Made by a program: the position numbers and the translations under genes
Part shown: one piece after another, positions 1-9,808 of the stretch
Position numbering within the stretch: position 1 is the first letter of the stretch
Layout: each line of letters starts with the position of its first letter
DNA from: Novosphingobium sp.
GTDB taxonomy: Bacteria; Pseudomonadota; Alphaproteobacteria; Sphingomonadales; Sphingomonadaceae
DNA length: 36,570 nucleotides
NCBI GenBank assembly: GCA_020848655.1
Contig: JADLHU010000181.1
Location: 1 to 36,570, forward strand
Reading direction: 5' to 3'
The notes under the pieces: model-generated
Told to the model about the DNA's origin: nothing
What the model saw: only the letters and a program-made list of their open reading frames with translations
The model's database searches: none

Positions 1-2067
1 ATGCGCGGCCTCATGGCCAAGCCGTCGGGCGAGATCATCGAGACGCCGATCATCTCGAACTTCAAGGAAGGCCTGACCGTCCTTGAATACTTCAACTCCA
101 CCCACGGCGCCCGCAAGGGTCTGGCCGATACCGCGCTCAAGACGGCAAACTCAGGTTACCTGACTCGCCGCCTGGTCGACGTGTCGCAGGATTGCGTCGT
201 CGTGATCGAGGATTGCGGCACCGAGCGCGCGCTGGAAATGCGCGCCATCGTGCAGGGCGGCGCGACCATCGCGTCGCTGGGCGAACGCATCCTGGGCCGG
301 ACCCTGGCCGAGGACATCGTGACCAAGGACGGCGCGGTCATCGTCGCCAACGGCACCCTGCTCGACGAGCCGGCGGTGGCCGCGATCGAAGCGGCCGGCG
401 TTCAGGCGGCGCGCATCCGCTCGCCGCTGGTCTGCGAAGCCACGCAGGGCGTCTGCGGCAAGTGCTACGGGCGCGATCTTGCCCGTGGTACGCCGGTCAA
501 CATCGGCGAGGCGGTGGGCGTCATCGCCGCGCAGTCGATCGGCGAGCCGGGCACGCAGCTTACCATGCGCACGTTCCACATCGGTGGCGCGGCGCAGGTG
601 AACGAAACCTCGCACCTCGAAGCGATCGCCGCCGGTACCGTTCAGTATCGCGACATCCCCACCATCGTTGACAAGCGCGGCCGTCTGCTCAGCCTTGCCC
701 GCAACGGTGAAATCGTGGTGATCGACACCGAAGGGCGCGAGCGCGCGATCCACCGCGTGCCTTACGGTACGCACCTGCTGCACACCGACGGCGCGATCAT
801 CGCCGAAGGCGATCGCCTGGCCGAATGGGATCCGTTCACCACCCCGGTGATCACCGAAAAGCCGGGTATCGTGAAGTACCAGGACCTGATCGACAGCCGC
901 ACGCTGACCGAGCAGACCGACGAAGCGACCGGCATGACCAGCCGTGTCGTCACCGAGAACCGCGCCACCAGCCGGGCCAAGAAGGAAGACCTTCGCCCGC
1001 GCCTGACGCTGCTCGACGAGGCTTCGGGTGAGGCCGCGCGCTACATGATGGCGCCGGGCACCACGTTGTCGGTCGAGGACGGGCAGCGGGTCGAGGCCGG
1101 TGACGTGCTGGCGCGTGCCAGCCGCGAAGCCGCCAAGACGCGCGACATCACCGGCGGTCTGCCGCGCGTTGCCGAACTGTTCGAAGCACGCAAACCGAAG
1201 GACAACGCGATCATCGCCAAGGTTTCGGGCCGCGTCGAATTCGTTCGCGACTACAAGGCCAAGCGCAAGATCGCGATCATTCCCGAGGAAGGCGAACCCG
1301 TTGAATACCTGATCCCGAAGTCGAAGGTGATCGACGTTCAGGAAGGCGACTGGGTCAAGAAGGGCGACAACCTGATCTCGGGCAGCCCCGATCCGCATGA
1401 CATCCTGGAAGTTCTCGGCGTGGAGGCCCTGGCCGAATACCTCGTCGCGGAAATCCAGGAAGTCTATCGCTTGCAGGGCGTGAAGATCAACGACAAGCAC
1501 ATCGAGGTGATCGTTCGCCAGATGCTGCAGAAGGTCGAGATCACCGACGGCGGCGACACCACGCTGCTGGCCGGCGAGCAGGTCGATTTCGAGGAAATGA
1601 ACGAGTACAACGCCAAGCTGGAGGACGGCCAGAAGCCGGCCGAAGGCAAGCCGGTGCTGCTCGGCATCACCAAGGCCTCGTTGCAGACGCGCTCGTTCAT
1701 CTCGGCGGCGTCGTTCCAGGAAACCACTCGCGTGCTCACGCAGGCGGCGGTCGAAGGCAAGAAGGACTCGCTGATCGGCCTGAAGGAAAACGTCATCGTC
1801 GGCCGGCTGATCCCGGCGGGTACGGGCGCGGGCATGAACCGCATGCGTGTTGCCGCCACCAGCCGCGATGCGGCGCTGCGCGCGCAGTACCGCAAGCTGC
1901 AGGAAGTGCTCATCGCGCCGAACTCGGCGGCGGAAGAGCATGCGGCCGAACTTGCCCAGGGACCGGAAGCGGCGATCGGCGACGATCCGCTGGCGGCGGT
2001 CGAGGGCGAGACCCACGGCAGCGACGCGGATGCCGGCGATTACCTGCTGAAGGACGGCGAGGAGTAA
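1..2067 (+). CDS. rpoC: RNA polymerase beta' subunit, C-terminal part (partial at window start)
   Basis: This is the C-terminal half of the largest catalytic subunit of RNA polymerase, 688 residues to a TAA stop. The reading frame is open at the left edge, so the ATG at base 1 is an internal Met, not the start; roughly the first 700 residues are missing. Visible landmarks, by comparison with known beta' proteins: the bridge helix (about residues 28-60, with [20 protein letters not shown]), the second zinc site (C72, C145, C152, C155), and the trigger loop beginning at [11 protein letters not shown] (about 186-196). The tail after residue 650 is acidic and variable, as is usual. A strong terminator follows 33 bases after the stop, so the gene ends its transcription unit. 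Unusually, no rplJL lies near it in the upstream order expected; those genes are about 21 kb downstream. Confidence 0.98.
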   Translation: MRGLMAKPSGEIIETPIISNFKEGLTVLEYFNSTHGARKGLADTALKTANSGYLTRRLVDVSQDCVVVIEDCGTERALEMRAIVQGGATIASLGERILGRTLAEDIVTKDGAVIVANGTLLDEPAVAAIEAAGVQAARIRSPLVCEATQGVCGKCYGRDLARGTPVNIGEAVGVIAAQSIGEPGTQLTMRTFHIGGAAQVNETSHLEAIAAGTVQYRDIPTIVDKRGRLLSLARNGEIVVIDTEGRERAIHRVPYGTHLLHTDGAIIAEGDRLAEWDPFTTPVITEKPGIVKYQDLIDSRTLTEQTDEATGMTSRVVTENRATSRAKKEDLRPRLTLLDEASGEAARYMMAPGTTLSVEDGQRVEAGDVLARASREAAKTRDITGGLPRVAELFEARKPKDNAIIAKVSGRVEFVRDYKAKRKIAIIPEEGEPVEYLIPKSKVIDVQEGDWVKKGDNLISGSPDPHDILEVLGVEALAEYLVAEIQEVYRLQGVKINDKHIEVIVRQMLQKVEITDGGDTTLLAGEQVDFEEMNEYNAKLEDGQKPAEGKPVLLGITKASLQTRSFISAASFQETTRVLTQAAVEGKKDSLIGLKENVIVGRLIPAGTGAGMNRMRVAATSRDAALRAQYRKLQEVLIAPNSAAEEHAAELAQGPEAAIGDDPLAAVEGETHGSDADAGDYLLKDGEE

Positions 2068-2100
2068 GCTCCTCTCCTTCCCGGCAACGCTGACAAGACA

Positions 2101-2138
2101 AGGCCCCGCCGGAGCGATCCGGCGGGGCTTCTTGTTTT
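2101..2138 (+). terminator. Rho-independent terminator after rpoC
   Basis: An 11-bp GC-rich stem (GCCCCGCCGGA and its complement, 2103-2128) closes a GCGA tetraloop of the GNRA type and is followed by the T-rich run CTTCTTGTTTT. It stands 33 bases past the rpoC stop. The terminator after rplL has the same GCGA loop. Confidence 0.9.
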
Positions 2139-2190
2139 GGGGGCAGCGAGTCTCATTCGGGCCAACCCCGGTCCCCAACGCCCACTTCCC

Positions 2191-2306
2191 AACACCCGCT
2201 CAGCCTGAGCCCGTCGAAGGCCACGCGCTGACGGTGCGGCTGGCTTTCCAGTGCGCTGGGCCGGCCTCTTGCGCCGCCTTCGACAGGCTCAGGCTGAGCG
2301 GGTGTT
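2191..2306. repeat. Long inverted repeat, REP-like pair
   Basis: Two 31-bp arms, 2191-2221 and 2276-2306, are reverse complements with a single mismatch, separated by 54 bases. Each arm holds the core CTCAGCCTGAGC followed by a GTCGAAGGC end. This resembles a palindromic repeat I remember as common in sphingomonad intergenic regions, but that was not searched. With the rpoC terminator it accounts for most of the 315-base gap 2068-2382; I see no gene in that gap. Confidence 0.8.
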
Positions 2307-2382
2307 GGCGTTCATGGGCAGTTTTCGGGGCGAACGGATGGAGGCAATTCCCTCTCAGCCCATTCCGTTATAGCTTGCCCGC

Positions 2383-2838
2383 ATGTCCATCGCCCGAAAG
2401 CTTACCGCGCTGACCTCCCTGCTGCTCGGCACCGCGCCGCTGCTCGCGCAGTCCGCGCCCGAACCCACGCGCATCCTCGATACCACGGCGGCGCAGCGGC
2501 TGCGCGCCAACAAGGGCGTGACGCTGCAATGGATCGACTGGGATCATCGCGGCCATGCCTTCGTCAGCATCGATCGCGGACAGTGGCGGCTGCGCGGCGC
2601 GCAGGCCGAAGCGGGCGGGCCGGGCCGCCTGTTCCTGGACGGCATGATCACCGAGATCGGGCGCGGCTACTTCACCTTCGAAGGCCTGATCCGCATCACC
2701 GACACGCCCGATCGCGGCCGAACGTGCGAGCGGCGCAAGACCTGGCACTTCGCGGTCACCCAGCGCCGTTCGTTCTATCGCCTGCGCGAATTCGAATGGT
2801 GCGACGGGCTGACCGACTATGTGGACGTGTATTTTTGA
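2383..2838 (+). CDS. Exported protein of unknown function, 151 aa
   Basis: I do not recognise the family. The first 22 or so residues form a signal peptide (MSIARK, then a Leu/Ala-rich core, with likely cleavage after LLAQSA), so the product is probably periplasmic. The mature part is about 128 residues, with many aromatic residues and Arg, and two Cys (in RTCERR and EWCDG) that could form a disulfide. No membrane segment follows the signal. No clear ribosome binding site precedes the ATG; a TTATAG box at 2368-2373 sits where a -10 would give a leaderless or nearly leaderless transcript, which is inference. The gene converges on the protease gene, with nine bases between the two stops. The exported call is firm; the function is unknown. 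Confidence 0.75.
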   Translation: MSIARKLTALTSLLLGTAPLLAQSAPEPTRILDTTAAQRLRANKGVTLQWIDWDHRGHAFVSIDRGQWRLRGAQAEAGGPGRLFLDGMITEIGRGYFTFEGLIRITDTPDRGRTCERRKTWHFAVTQRRSFYRLREFEWCDGLTDYVDVYF

Positions 2839-2847
2839 GGGCGCGTG

Positions 2848-3360
2848 TCACCCAGCCGGGTGGATGACCATCCGGTCGCCGCGCAGTTCCACGCGGCCGA
2901 GGCGGCGCAGCACCGACTGGCCAAGCAGGTTGGTTTCAAGCCCGTCCATCACCACGGCATCGACATCGTGGAACTGTTCGCCGGCGATTTCCACGCGGTC
3001 GAGCCGGACGGGCTGGCCATAGCCGACACCCGACGCGGTGCGGCCGATCGGCATGAACGCGGATGTATCGACATCCAGCCCCAGTTGCTCGGCATCGCCG
3101 ACGGTCAGCGCGATGGTGTCGGCGCCGGTATCGACAAGGAAGCTGACATCCTCGCCGTTGACCTGGGCCACGGTGTTGAACTGGCCGCTCGAATCGCGGT
3201 GCAGCTCCAGCACGTCGCTGTCGCGCCGGGCGGTCTTCGCGCCGGATGAGGCGGCCGCGCGGGCGGTGGCCTTGTCATCGGGCGAGGGCGCCGAAATGCG
3301 GCCCGTGGCGACGGCGGAAAACACGCTCAGCAGGGCGCAGGCGATCAGCAGGTTCTTCAT
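2848..3360 (-). CDS. Retropepsin-like aspartic protease, exported or membrane-anchored
   Basis: A 170-residue protein of the single-domain clan AA aspartic protease type (TIGR02281-like). The active-site motif FLVDTGADTIALT is at about residues 82-94, and the hydrophobic LLGQSVLRRLG near the C-terminus matches the second conserved element of the fold. Retropepsins of this kind work as homodimers, each chain giving one Asp. The chosen start, MKNLLIACALLSVFSAV, gives an N-terminal signal or anchor, so the protease domain faces the periplasm; the frame is open further upstream but that extension is polar and lacks any family support. The 43-base gap from the upstream repeat-protein gene (stop at 3404) suggests possible co-transcription. 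Substrate unknown. Confidence 0.85.
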   Translation of the reverse strand: MKNLLIACALLSVFSAVATGRISAPSPDDKATARAAASSGAKTARRDSDVLELHRDSSGQFNTVAQVNGEDVSFLVDTGADTIALTVGDAEQLGLDVDTSAFMPIGRTASGVGYGQPVRLDRVEIAGEQFHDVDAVVMDGLETNLLGQSVLRRLGRVELRGDRMVIHPAG

Positions 3361-3403
3361 GGCCGCCCTCGCATAGCAGCCGCGGGTTACGGAGTGCTTT
3401 CCG

Positions 3404-3664
3404 TCAGCCGTCGATTTCCAGCGAACCGATGCGCAACCGGTCCACATGGGCATCGCGCAGGCGCAGCTTGCCGATCGAAAGGCGGCCGATGGCCAAGGCC
3501 CCGATGGCGACCGCACCCATGGCCAGCGCGCCCAGCGCGAAGGAGCCGAGCGCCAGCGTGCCGATGGACCCCGCGCCCAGCGCGGCTGCCGGAACCGCGA
3601 CGGGCCTTGCCACCGTTACCGGGGCCAGGTCGGTCTTATTCGGCGGCGTCGGCGTGTCCGGCAT
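3404..3664 (-). CDS. Small five-residue-repeat protein, 86 aa
   Basis: After a Pro-rich N-terminus ([12 protein letters not shown]), the chain from about residue 27 to the end is an unbroken series of some twelve five-residue units of the form [AS]-[ILM]-G-x-[LFV], for example [30 protein letters not shown]. The last units become charged ([15 protein letters not shown]). This spacing resembles pentapeptide-repeat proteins, which fold as a right-handed beta-helix, although the usual A[DN]Lxx consensus is replaced by a Gly form. Three coils' worth of repeats would be present. The start chosen lies 29 bases inside the 3' end of ispG in another frame, so translation is probably coupled; an upstream in-frame Met lies deeper in ispG and is less likely. 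Function unknown. Confidence 0.65.
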   Translation of the reverse strand: MPDTPTPPNKTDLAPVTVARPVAVPAAALGAGSIGTLALGSFALGALAMGAVAIGALAIGRLSIGKLRLRDAHVDRLRIGSLEIDG

Positions 3665-4772
3665 TTTCGTTCTCCGCGGCTTCGATTTCGGCGGCCTTGG
3701 CCTCGACCAGCGCGACGATGTGATCGAGCATGGCCTCGCTCGACACATGGTGGTCGGTCACGCCCGAAAGGTAGACCATGTGCTTGCCGTTGCCGCCGCC
3801 GGTCAGGCCGATATCGGTTTCGCGCGCTTCGCCGGGGCCGTTGACGACGCAGCCCAGCACCGAAAGCGACAGCGGCGTCTTGATGTGGCTGAGGCGGCTT
3901 TCCAGCGCTTCCACCGTGCGGATCACGTCAAACCCCTGCCGCGCGCAGGACGGGCACGAGACAACGCGCACGCCGCGCGTGCGCAGGCCCAGGCTTTTCA
4001 GGATTTCGAAGCCGACGCGCACTTCCTCTTCCGGCTCGGCCGAAAGCGAGACGCGGATGGTGTCGCCGATGCCGGCCCACAGCATGTTGCCGATGCCGAT
4101 CGCGCTTTTCACCGTGCCGCCGATCAGCCCGCCGGCTTCGGTGATGCCCAGGTGCAGCGGGCAATCGACCGCTTCGGCCAGGCCCATGTAGGCGGATACG
4201 GCCAGGAACACGTCGCTGGCCTTCACCGCCACCTTGTATTCGTGGAAATCGTGGTCCTGCAGCAGCTTGATATGATCGAGCGCGGATTCGACCAGTGCTT
4301 CGGGGCACGGTTCGCCGTATTTTTCCAGCAGGTCCTTTTCGAGGCTGCCGGCGTTGACGCCGATGCGGATGGCGCAGCCATTGGCCTTGGCGGCGCGCAC
4401 CACTTCGGCCACGCGATCGCTGCTGCCGATGTTGCCGGGATTGATGCGCAGGCAGGCCGCGCCGGCATCGGCGGCTTCGAGCGCGCGCTTGTAGTGGAAA
4501 TGGATGTCCGCGATCAGCGGCACGCGCGCGGCGCGGGCGATCTGGCGGAACGCGGCGGTGCTGGCTTCATCGGGGCAGGACACGCGGATCAGGTCGGCCC
4601 CGGCATCCTCGCAGCGGCGGATCTGATCGATCGTCGCCACCGCGTCCGATGTGAGGGTGTTGGTCATGGTTTGCACCGTGATCGGCGCATCGCCGCCGAC
4701 AGGGACGGACCCGACCATGATCTGGCGGCTCTTGCGGCGCTGGATATCGCGCCAGGGGCGAAGGGATGACAT
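3636..4772 (-). CDS. ispG: 4-hydroxy-3-methylbut-2-enyl diphosphate synthase
   Basis: IspG (GcpE) catalyses the reductive conversion of MEcPP to HMBPP, the penultimate step of the non-mevalonate isoprenoid pathway in the cytoplasm. The 378 residues match the short bacterial form. The N-terminal TIM-barrel part includes the conserved [10 protein letters not shown] (about 34-43). The 4Fe-4S cluster ligands are visible as C273 and C276 (CPSC), C308 (GCVVNGPGE) and E315. The last 15-20 residues are acidic and Ala-rich and appear non-conserved. The next gene starts inside the 3' end, overlapping by 29 bases. The gene lies 53 bases downstream of the GNAT gene on the same strand and may be the distal part of that transcript. 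Confidence 0.97.
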   Translation of the reverse strand: MSSLRPWRDIQRRKSRQIMVGSVPVGGDAPITVQTMTNTLTSDAVATIDQIRRCEDAGADLIRVSCPDEASTAAFRQIARAARVPLIADIHFHYKRALEAADAGAACLRINPGNIGSSDRVAEVVRAAKANGCAIRIGVNAGSLEKDLLEKYGEPCPEALVESALDHIKLLQDHDFHEYKVAVKASDVFLAVSAYMGLAEAVDCPLHLGITEAGGLIGGTVKSAIGIGNMLWAGIGDTIRVSLSAEPEEEVRVGFEILKSLGLRTRGVRVVSCPSCARQGFDVIRTVEALESRLSHIKTPLSLSVLGCVVNGPGEARETDIGLTGGGNGKHMVYLSGVTDHHVSSEAMLDHIVALVEAKAAEIEAAENENAGHADAAE

Positions 4773-4825
4773 GGGCCACCTATAGACCCGCCCCGTTGCG
4801 GGTCAAAGACTCACGCGATCAAAGC

Positions 4826-5368
4826 CTACAGCATCAGCGAGAACAGGAATTCCTCGTCGCGCTGCTGGCCGACCCAGTAGCCGATGTCGGCGACCTTTTC
4901 GAAGCCGTAGCGCGCGTAGAAGCGCTGGGCGCCGAAGTTCTGGTTCCACACCGAAAGCTGGATCTCGTCGGCGCCGAACTGGTGCGCGGCATCAAGCGCC
5001 CAGTCCATCATCGCCGCGCCGATGCCGCCGCCGGTGGCATCGGGAGCGGTGTAGAGCTGCTTGATCTCGATCGGCTTTCGCCCGCGCGCGTGTTCGGGAA
5101 AGCCGCTGGCCAGGCCCAGCTTGCAATAGCCGACCAGCCGCGCATCGCGCTCCGCCAGGCAATAGCAGCGGTCCGGGCTGTCCATTTCGCGCGTGACGGC
5201 CATCGGTGAATGCATGTCCTCCAGGAACGGCAGCAGATCATCCGCCCGGTAAAGGTGGCCGAACTTGGCCAGGAAGCTGCTGCGCCCAAGGTCCGCCAGC
5301 GCGGGTATGTCGGCCGCGGCGGGCGCGCGCAAGGTGAGGGGCGTGGTCGTGGTGGTGGTCATCGTCAT
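4826..5368 (-). CDS. GNAT family N-acetyltransferase
   Basis: A 180-residue protein with the GNAT fold. The acetyl-CoA binding motif A is seen as LYTAPDATGGGIGAAMMDWA (about 111-130), with the Q/R-x-x-G-x-G/A loop represented by GGGIGA, followed by the beta-strand and QNFGAQRFYARYGFEKV, the usual C-terminal Tyr-containing motif B. The substrate cannot be told. The ATG overlaps the stop of the upstream RDD gene by 4 bp (ATGA), so the two are translated together. The N-terminus is odd: MTMTTTTTTPLT, written by a near-perfect GTG/GTC trinucleotide run that could vary by slippage. A second Met at codon 3 is an equally possible start. Confidence 0.88.
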   Translation of the reverse strand: MTMTTTTTTPLTLRAPAAADIPALADLGRSSFLAKFGHLYRADDLLPFLEDMHSPMAVTREMDSPDRCYCLAERDARLVGYCKLGLASGFPEHARGRKPIEIKQLYTAPDATGGGIGAAMMDWALDAAHQFGADEIQLSVWNQNFGAQRFYARYGFEKVADIGYWVGQQRDEEFLFSLML

Positions 5369-6324
5369 AGACTATCCGAAAATTTGTCGGCCTTGCGGCG
5401 TCCCATGCGCATGCCGGTTTCCAGCCGGGCGCGCAGCGCGCGATAATAAGCCTCAAGAAAGGGGCGGGCGTCGCCTGATCCGGGGGTCCAGCCGATCTTG
5501 CGACAGATTGCCTCGTAGACCGCGTGCAGCGCTTCGGGGCGATTTTCCCTTAGCAGGCGTTCCAGCGTCTGCAACTCGTACTCGCCATAGACCGCCAGTT
5601 CCGCCTCGCCGAAGCGATAGGCGGCGGAGCCCGCGCTGTCGGGCGGGGCGGCAGCCGGCGTGGCGGCGGGCGCAAGCGACATCGCCGCTTCCAGCTTGCG
5701 GCGGGGCACTTCCACCACCCAGCTTCCGGCGATCAGGTCCCCGGCGCGCAGCCGATCGCGATTGAAGCATGGGAACAGCGCGAAGATCAGGAACCACGCC
5801 GTCGCCGCAAGGCCAGCCGCGCCCATGTCGCCGCCGCCGTTGCTGGCCGAAGACAGCAGCACCAGCGGCAGGAACAGTTCGATATCGCGCAGCAGGTTGC
5901 GGGCGATCACCATGTCCGCCGTCAGCCGCCCGCCGCCATCGCCATTGCCGCGCGCGGCGATGCGGATGCCGGTGATGCGCTTGCCCGGCGTTGCGCCGCG
6001 TGGCCCCAGTTCGAAGAACAGGAAATAGGCGTTGCGGAACAGGAACATCGCCGCGATCCACAGGATGAACAGGAATTCCAGCGCATGGGCGCCGGGGGTG
6101 CTGGCTTCCAGCCGGGCCATGGCGGCGGCGGTGCCACCGGCGATGAACAGCAGGCCGATCGTGGTCAGCAGCATCAGCAACCCGATGAACATCAGATCGA
6201 GCATGAGCGCCCCGGCGCGGGTGCCCCGGCTGGCCAGCGTCAGCGGCAGGGCGATGCCTTCGGGGGTGATCATCACCCGGTCGCGGTCGCTTTGCCGCAG
6301 GCGCTGGGGCAGGGCGGCGGTCAT
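5365..6324 (-). CDS. RDD family integral membrane protein
   Basis: A 319-residue inner-membrane protein. The RDD domain occupies roughly residues 18-170: RGTRAGALMLDL with the conserved Arg and Asp opens the first membrane helix, two more hydrophobic helices follow, and TPGKRITGIRI is the typical loop. A fourth helical segment is around AWFLIFALFPCF. The last 90-100 residues are soluble, with an acidic helical stretch (FGEAELAVYGEYELQTLERLL) that looks like a protein-binding region. The start shares an ATGA with the stop of the upstream SpoIIM-like gene; MITPEGIALP, 17 codons in, is an alternative start. RDD proteins are often found beside MoxR and SpoIIM-like genes, as here; the transport or scaffold role is unproven. 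Confidence 0.87.
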   Translation of the reverse strand: MTAALPQRLRQSDRDRVMITPEGIALPLTLASRGTRAGALMLDLMFIGLLMLLTTIGLLFIAGGTAAAMARLEASTPGAHALEFLFILWIAAMFLFRNAYFLFFELGPRGATPGKRITGIRIAARGNGDGGGRLTADMVIARNLLRDIELFLPLVLLSSASNGGGDMGAAGLAATAWFLIFALFPCFNRDRLRAGDLIAGSWVVEVPRRKLEAAMSLAPAATPAAAPPDSAGSAAYRFGEAELAVYGEYELQTLERLLRENRPEALHAVYEAICRKIGWTPGSGDARPFLEAYYRALRARLETGMRMGRRKADKFSDSL

Positions 6325-7361
6325 CGCGCGCCGGCGCCGTCGGCGCGCCGGCCCAGGCCCAGGAAATAGACCAGCCAGAACACCAGCATGAAGCCGCCCA
6401 CCGCCAGCCGGCCGGGCGTGTTGTCGATCAACTGGCGCGCGAAGCCTTCCAGCATCGCGGCCACCACCAGCATCAGCACCACGCCGGCCATCACTTGCGA
6501 GGCGCGGCGCCCGGCCTCGGCGGCGGCGGCCATCACCGAAAGCGCGCCGGGAAAGGCCATCGCGCGGCCGATATGCAGCCCCGCGCCGCCCGCCAGCAGG
6601 ATCGCGAACAGTTCCGTCGTGCCGTGGACCGAAAGCCAGGCGACGAAATCGAGCGTCAGCCCCGCGCCGTGATAGAGCCACAGCATCGCGCCCAGGATCG
6701 CGGTGTTCTGCACCAAAAGCATCAGCGAAGGGATGCCGAAGGCAAAGCCCAGCGCGAAGGCCAGGATGGAAACTTGGGCGTTGTTGCTGAACAGATAGGC
6801 GGCAAAGGCCGACATCGCGTTCTGGTCCTGGTTGCCGAACAGCGTGCCGCGCAGCACGTCGGCGCTGGCGCCGGGCACGCGCGCATCGGCGAACTGGCCG
6901 GGCACCAGCACGTGATACCATTCGCTGTCGCCCGCGACGAGCAGCCAGCCGACCACCGTGCCCGCCACCATCACCGCCAGCGCGACCAGCAGGTCCAGCC
7001 AGATGCCGCGCACCGCCGCGCTCCACCCGCCGCCCAGGAACTGGCGCAGCCACGATCCCAGCGAGGCGCGCGGGCCATAGACGACGAACCACGCGCGCTG
7101 CACCAGCGTTTCCAGATAGCCCAGCGTCGCCGCATCGAGCGATGTCTCGCGCGCGATCGACAGGCTGGAGACGACCGTGCGGTAAAGCACCGGCAGCGCC
7201 AGCACGTCGTCGTCGTTGAGTTTGCGCAAGCGGCCTTTCTCCATCAGGGTGACGATCTTCTCCAGCCGCTGCCAGTCGTCCTCGCGCTCCAGCCGGAACC
7301 GGTCGGAGCGCAGCGCGGCGGCTTCGAGCGCGGACATGCCGGGGGTGGGTGACGCCGTCAT
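6321..7361 (-). CDS. SpoIIM-like (stage II sporulation protein M family) membrane protein
   Basis: A 346-residue protein. The first 110 residues are soluble and charged (RFRLEREDDWQRLEKIVTL), followed by five or so membrane segments: about 120-145, 195-225, 245-265, 280-300 and 315-335. The central FGNQDQNAMSAFAAYLFSNN and IPSLMLLVQNTAILGA patterns are typical of the DUF95/SpoIIM family. This organism type does not sporulate; outside Firmicutes the family is usually found with RDD and MoxR genes, as in this window. The ATGA overlap with the RDD gene indicates tight coupling. It follows the DUF58 gene after 133 bases, so the two blocks could be separate transcripts. Confidence 0.85.
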   Translation of the reverse strand: MTASPTPGMSALEAAALRSDRFRLEREDDWQRLEKIVTLMEKGRLRKLNDDDVLALPVLYRTVVSSLSIARETSLDAATLGYLETLVQRAWFVVYGPRASLGSWLRQFLGGGWSAAVRGIWLDLLVALAVMVAGTVVGWLLVAGDSEWYHVLVPGQFADARVPGASADVLRGTLFGNQDQNAMSAFAAYLFSNNAQVSILAFALGFAFGIPSLMLLVQNTAILGAMLWLYHGAGLTLDFVAWLSVHGTTELFAILLAGGAGLHIGRAMAFPGALSVMAAAAEAGRRASQVMAGVVLMLVVAAMLEGFARQLIDNTPGRLAVGGFMLVFWLVYFLGLGRRADGAGAR

Positions 7362-7380
7362 GGCCGACCTCCTTCGTCAG

Positions 7381-7397
7381 CCTGAACGTGTTTCAGG
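7381..7397. repeat. Short palindromic repeat (REP-like)
   Basis: CCTGAA (7381-7386) and TTCAGG (7392-7397) form a 6-bp stem around a 5-base loop, in the 133-base gap between the DUF58 and SpoIIM-like genes. The form CCTGAAxxxGTTTCAGG resembles a second short palindrome I remember from sphingomonad intergenic DNA; not searched. There is no T-run on either side, so it is not a standard terminator. Confidence 0.45.
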
Positions 7398-7494
7398 GGC
7401 CATTTCTCCCCAGAATAGACCTGACCCTGCGGCGCGACGGATGCGGAAACACGTGCAGCATGACGATGCCGGGAAGGGGGACTGGAATGCCGCA

Positions 7495-8811
7495 TCAGCC
7501 GATCGCTCCCGAACGCTTGATCGCCAGATAGGCATCGATCAGCCGCGTGCCGATCACATCGTGCGGCGCTTCGATCACGTCGACGCCCAGTTGCTGCAGC
7601 CGCCGCGTCACCAGCGCGCGCTGGCGCAGCAGCGAATCGGCGGTGACGGCCATGGCGACATGCTGCATGTCATCGGGGCGGGCGGTGGCGATGTCTTCCA
7701 GTTCGGCGTCGGCCATGGTCACGAACAGCACGACGTGGCGCGATACCAGCCGGCCGATGCTTTCGATCATCAGTTCGGCGCTGGTCGGATCGGTGAAATC
7801 GCTGAACACCACGATCAGCGAACGGCGCTGAAGCCGGCCGGCCAGCGTGGCCAGCGCCAGCGTGAAATTGGGTTCCTGCGCGTGATAGTCCAGCCCTGCC
7901 GCCGCGCTTTGCAGGCGGTGGAAATCGCGCGCGTCGGCCACGAACGGGGTCATCACTTCGGGTCGCGCGGCAAAGCCGAACAGCGATACGCGGTCCCCCG
8001 CCTTCAGCGCGACATAGCCGGTGGTCAGCGCGGCGGAGACGGCGCGATCGATGCGTGGCATGCCGGCCAAGGGTTCGCACATCGTCTGGCCGCAATCGAA
8101 GGCGAAAACGATCTGGTTGTTGCGTTCGGTCTCGAACTCCTTGGCATAGAGATGGACGTGGCGGGCCGAGCTTTTCCAGTCGATCCGCCGCCGGTCCATG
8201 CCCGGCTGGTATTCGGACAGGGCTTCGAACTGCGTGCCTTCGCCCCGGATGCGGCGGGCGATAAGGCCGAACTGCGCGTCTTTCAGGAACGTCTGCAATG
8301 CGGGCGAGCGGATCGCGCCGATATTCGGCCAGACGCGCACGGCCTGATCCTGCCCGCGCGCGGTCTGGCGCGCGCCCAGGCCCAGCGGCCCGGTCCAACG
8401 CAGCCACAGCCGGTCGACCGCGCCGGTGCCGCGCCGGCTGGGCGTGAACGCCGTGCCGCCCGTCCAGTCGGCGCCCTGACCGCGAAGCGAAAAGCCGATG
8501 CGCCCGCCCGGCGCGAGTCGGGGATCGAGCGCGAGCGCGGCCTCCACCTGGCCGCGCAGACCGCCGGCGAACAGCGCCTGCAAGGCGATGTGGTTTTCCG
8601 CGCCCACTTCCACGTCGGCCGGCACGCCCAGGCGCAGGTCGCGCAAGCCGCCCGCCGCCAGCGCATCGGCGATGATGACCAGCAGCAACGCCCCGCCCAG
8701 CGCCGGGGCGACGATCCACGCGCCCGGCGCCACCGCCGCGATCACCACCGCGACCGGCGCGGCCAGCGCCAGCAGGATCGCCGCGCGCAAGGTGGGCACG
8801 ATGGGGCTCAT
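7495..8811 (-). CDS. DUF58 domain protein (MoxR partner)
   Basis: A 438-residue protein. Two N-terminal hydrophobic segments (about residues 8-30 and 33-52) anchor it in the inner membrane. The DUF58 signature is clear as YQPGMDRRRIDWKSSAR, followed by a von Willebrand factor A-like region: VFAFDCGQTM is the altered MIDAS strand, and LIVVFSDFTDP a later strand. In the canonical MIDAS DxSxS the Ser residues are here replaced (DCGQT), so metal binding may be impaired. DUF58 proteins are encoded next to MoxR ATPases and are thought to act with them. The chosen Met lies 22 bases after the moxR stop; the frame extends 20 codons further but would overlap moxR and adds a polar stretch without support. 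Confidence 0.9.
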   Translation of the reverse strand: MSPIVPTLRAAILLALAAPVAVVIAAVAPGAWIVAPALGGALLLVIIADALAAGGLRDLRLGVPADVEVGAENHIALQALFAGGLRGQVEAALALDPRLAPGGRIGFSLRGQGADWTGGTAFTPSRRGTGAVDRLWLRWTGPLGLGARQTARGQDQAVRVWPNIGAIRSPALQTFLKDAQFGLIARRIRGEGTQFEALSEYQPGMDRRRIDWKSSARHVHLYAKEFETERNNQIVFAFDCGQTMCEPLAGMPRIDRAVSAALTTGYVALKAGDRVSLFGFAARPEVMTPFVADARDFHRLQSAAAGLDYHAQEPNFTLALATLAGRLQRRSLIVVFSDFTDPTSAELMIESIGRLVSRHVVLFVTMADAELEDIATARPDDMQHVAMAVTADSLLRQRALVTRRLQQLGVDVIEAPHDVIGTRLIDAYLAIKRSGAIG

Positions 8812-8833
8812 CGGCGCGGCAGGCTCCACGCGC

Positions 8834-9804
<971 letters not shown>

Positions 9805-9808
<4 letters not shown>

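Noticed and set aside
151..2178. 675-aa frame on the minus strand opposite rpoC
   Set aside because: Antisense shadow of rpoC with biased composition, and it crosses the rpoC terminator.
3246..4769. 507-aa plus-strand frame over ispG and the repeat protein
   Set aside because: Antisense to ispG; no recognisable domain.
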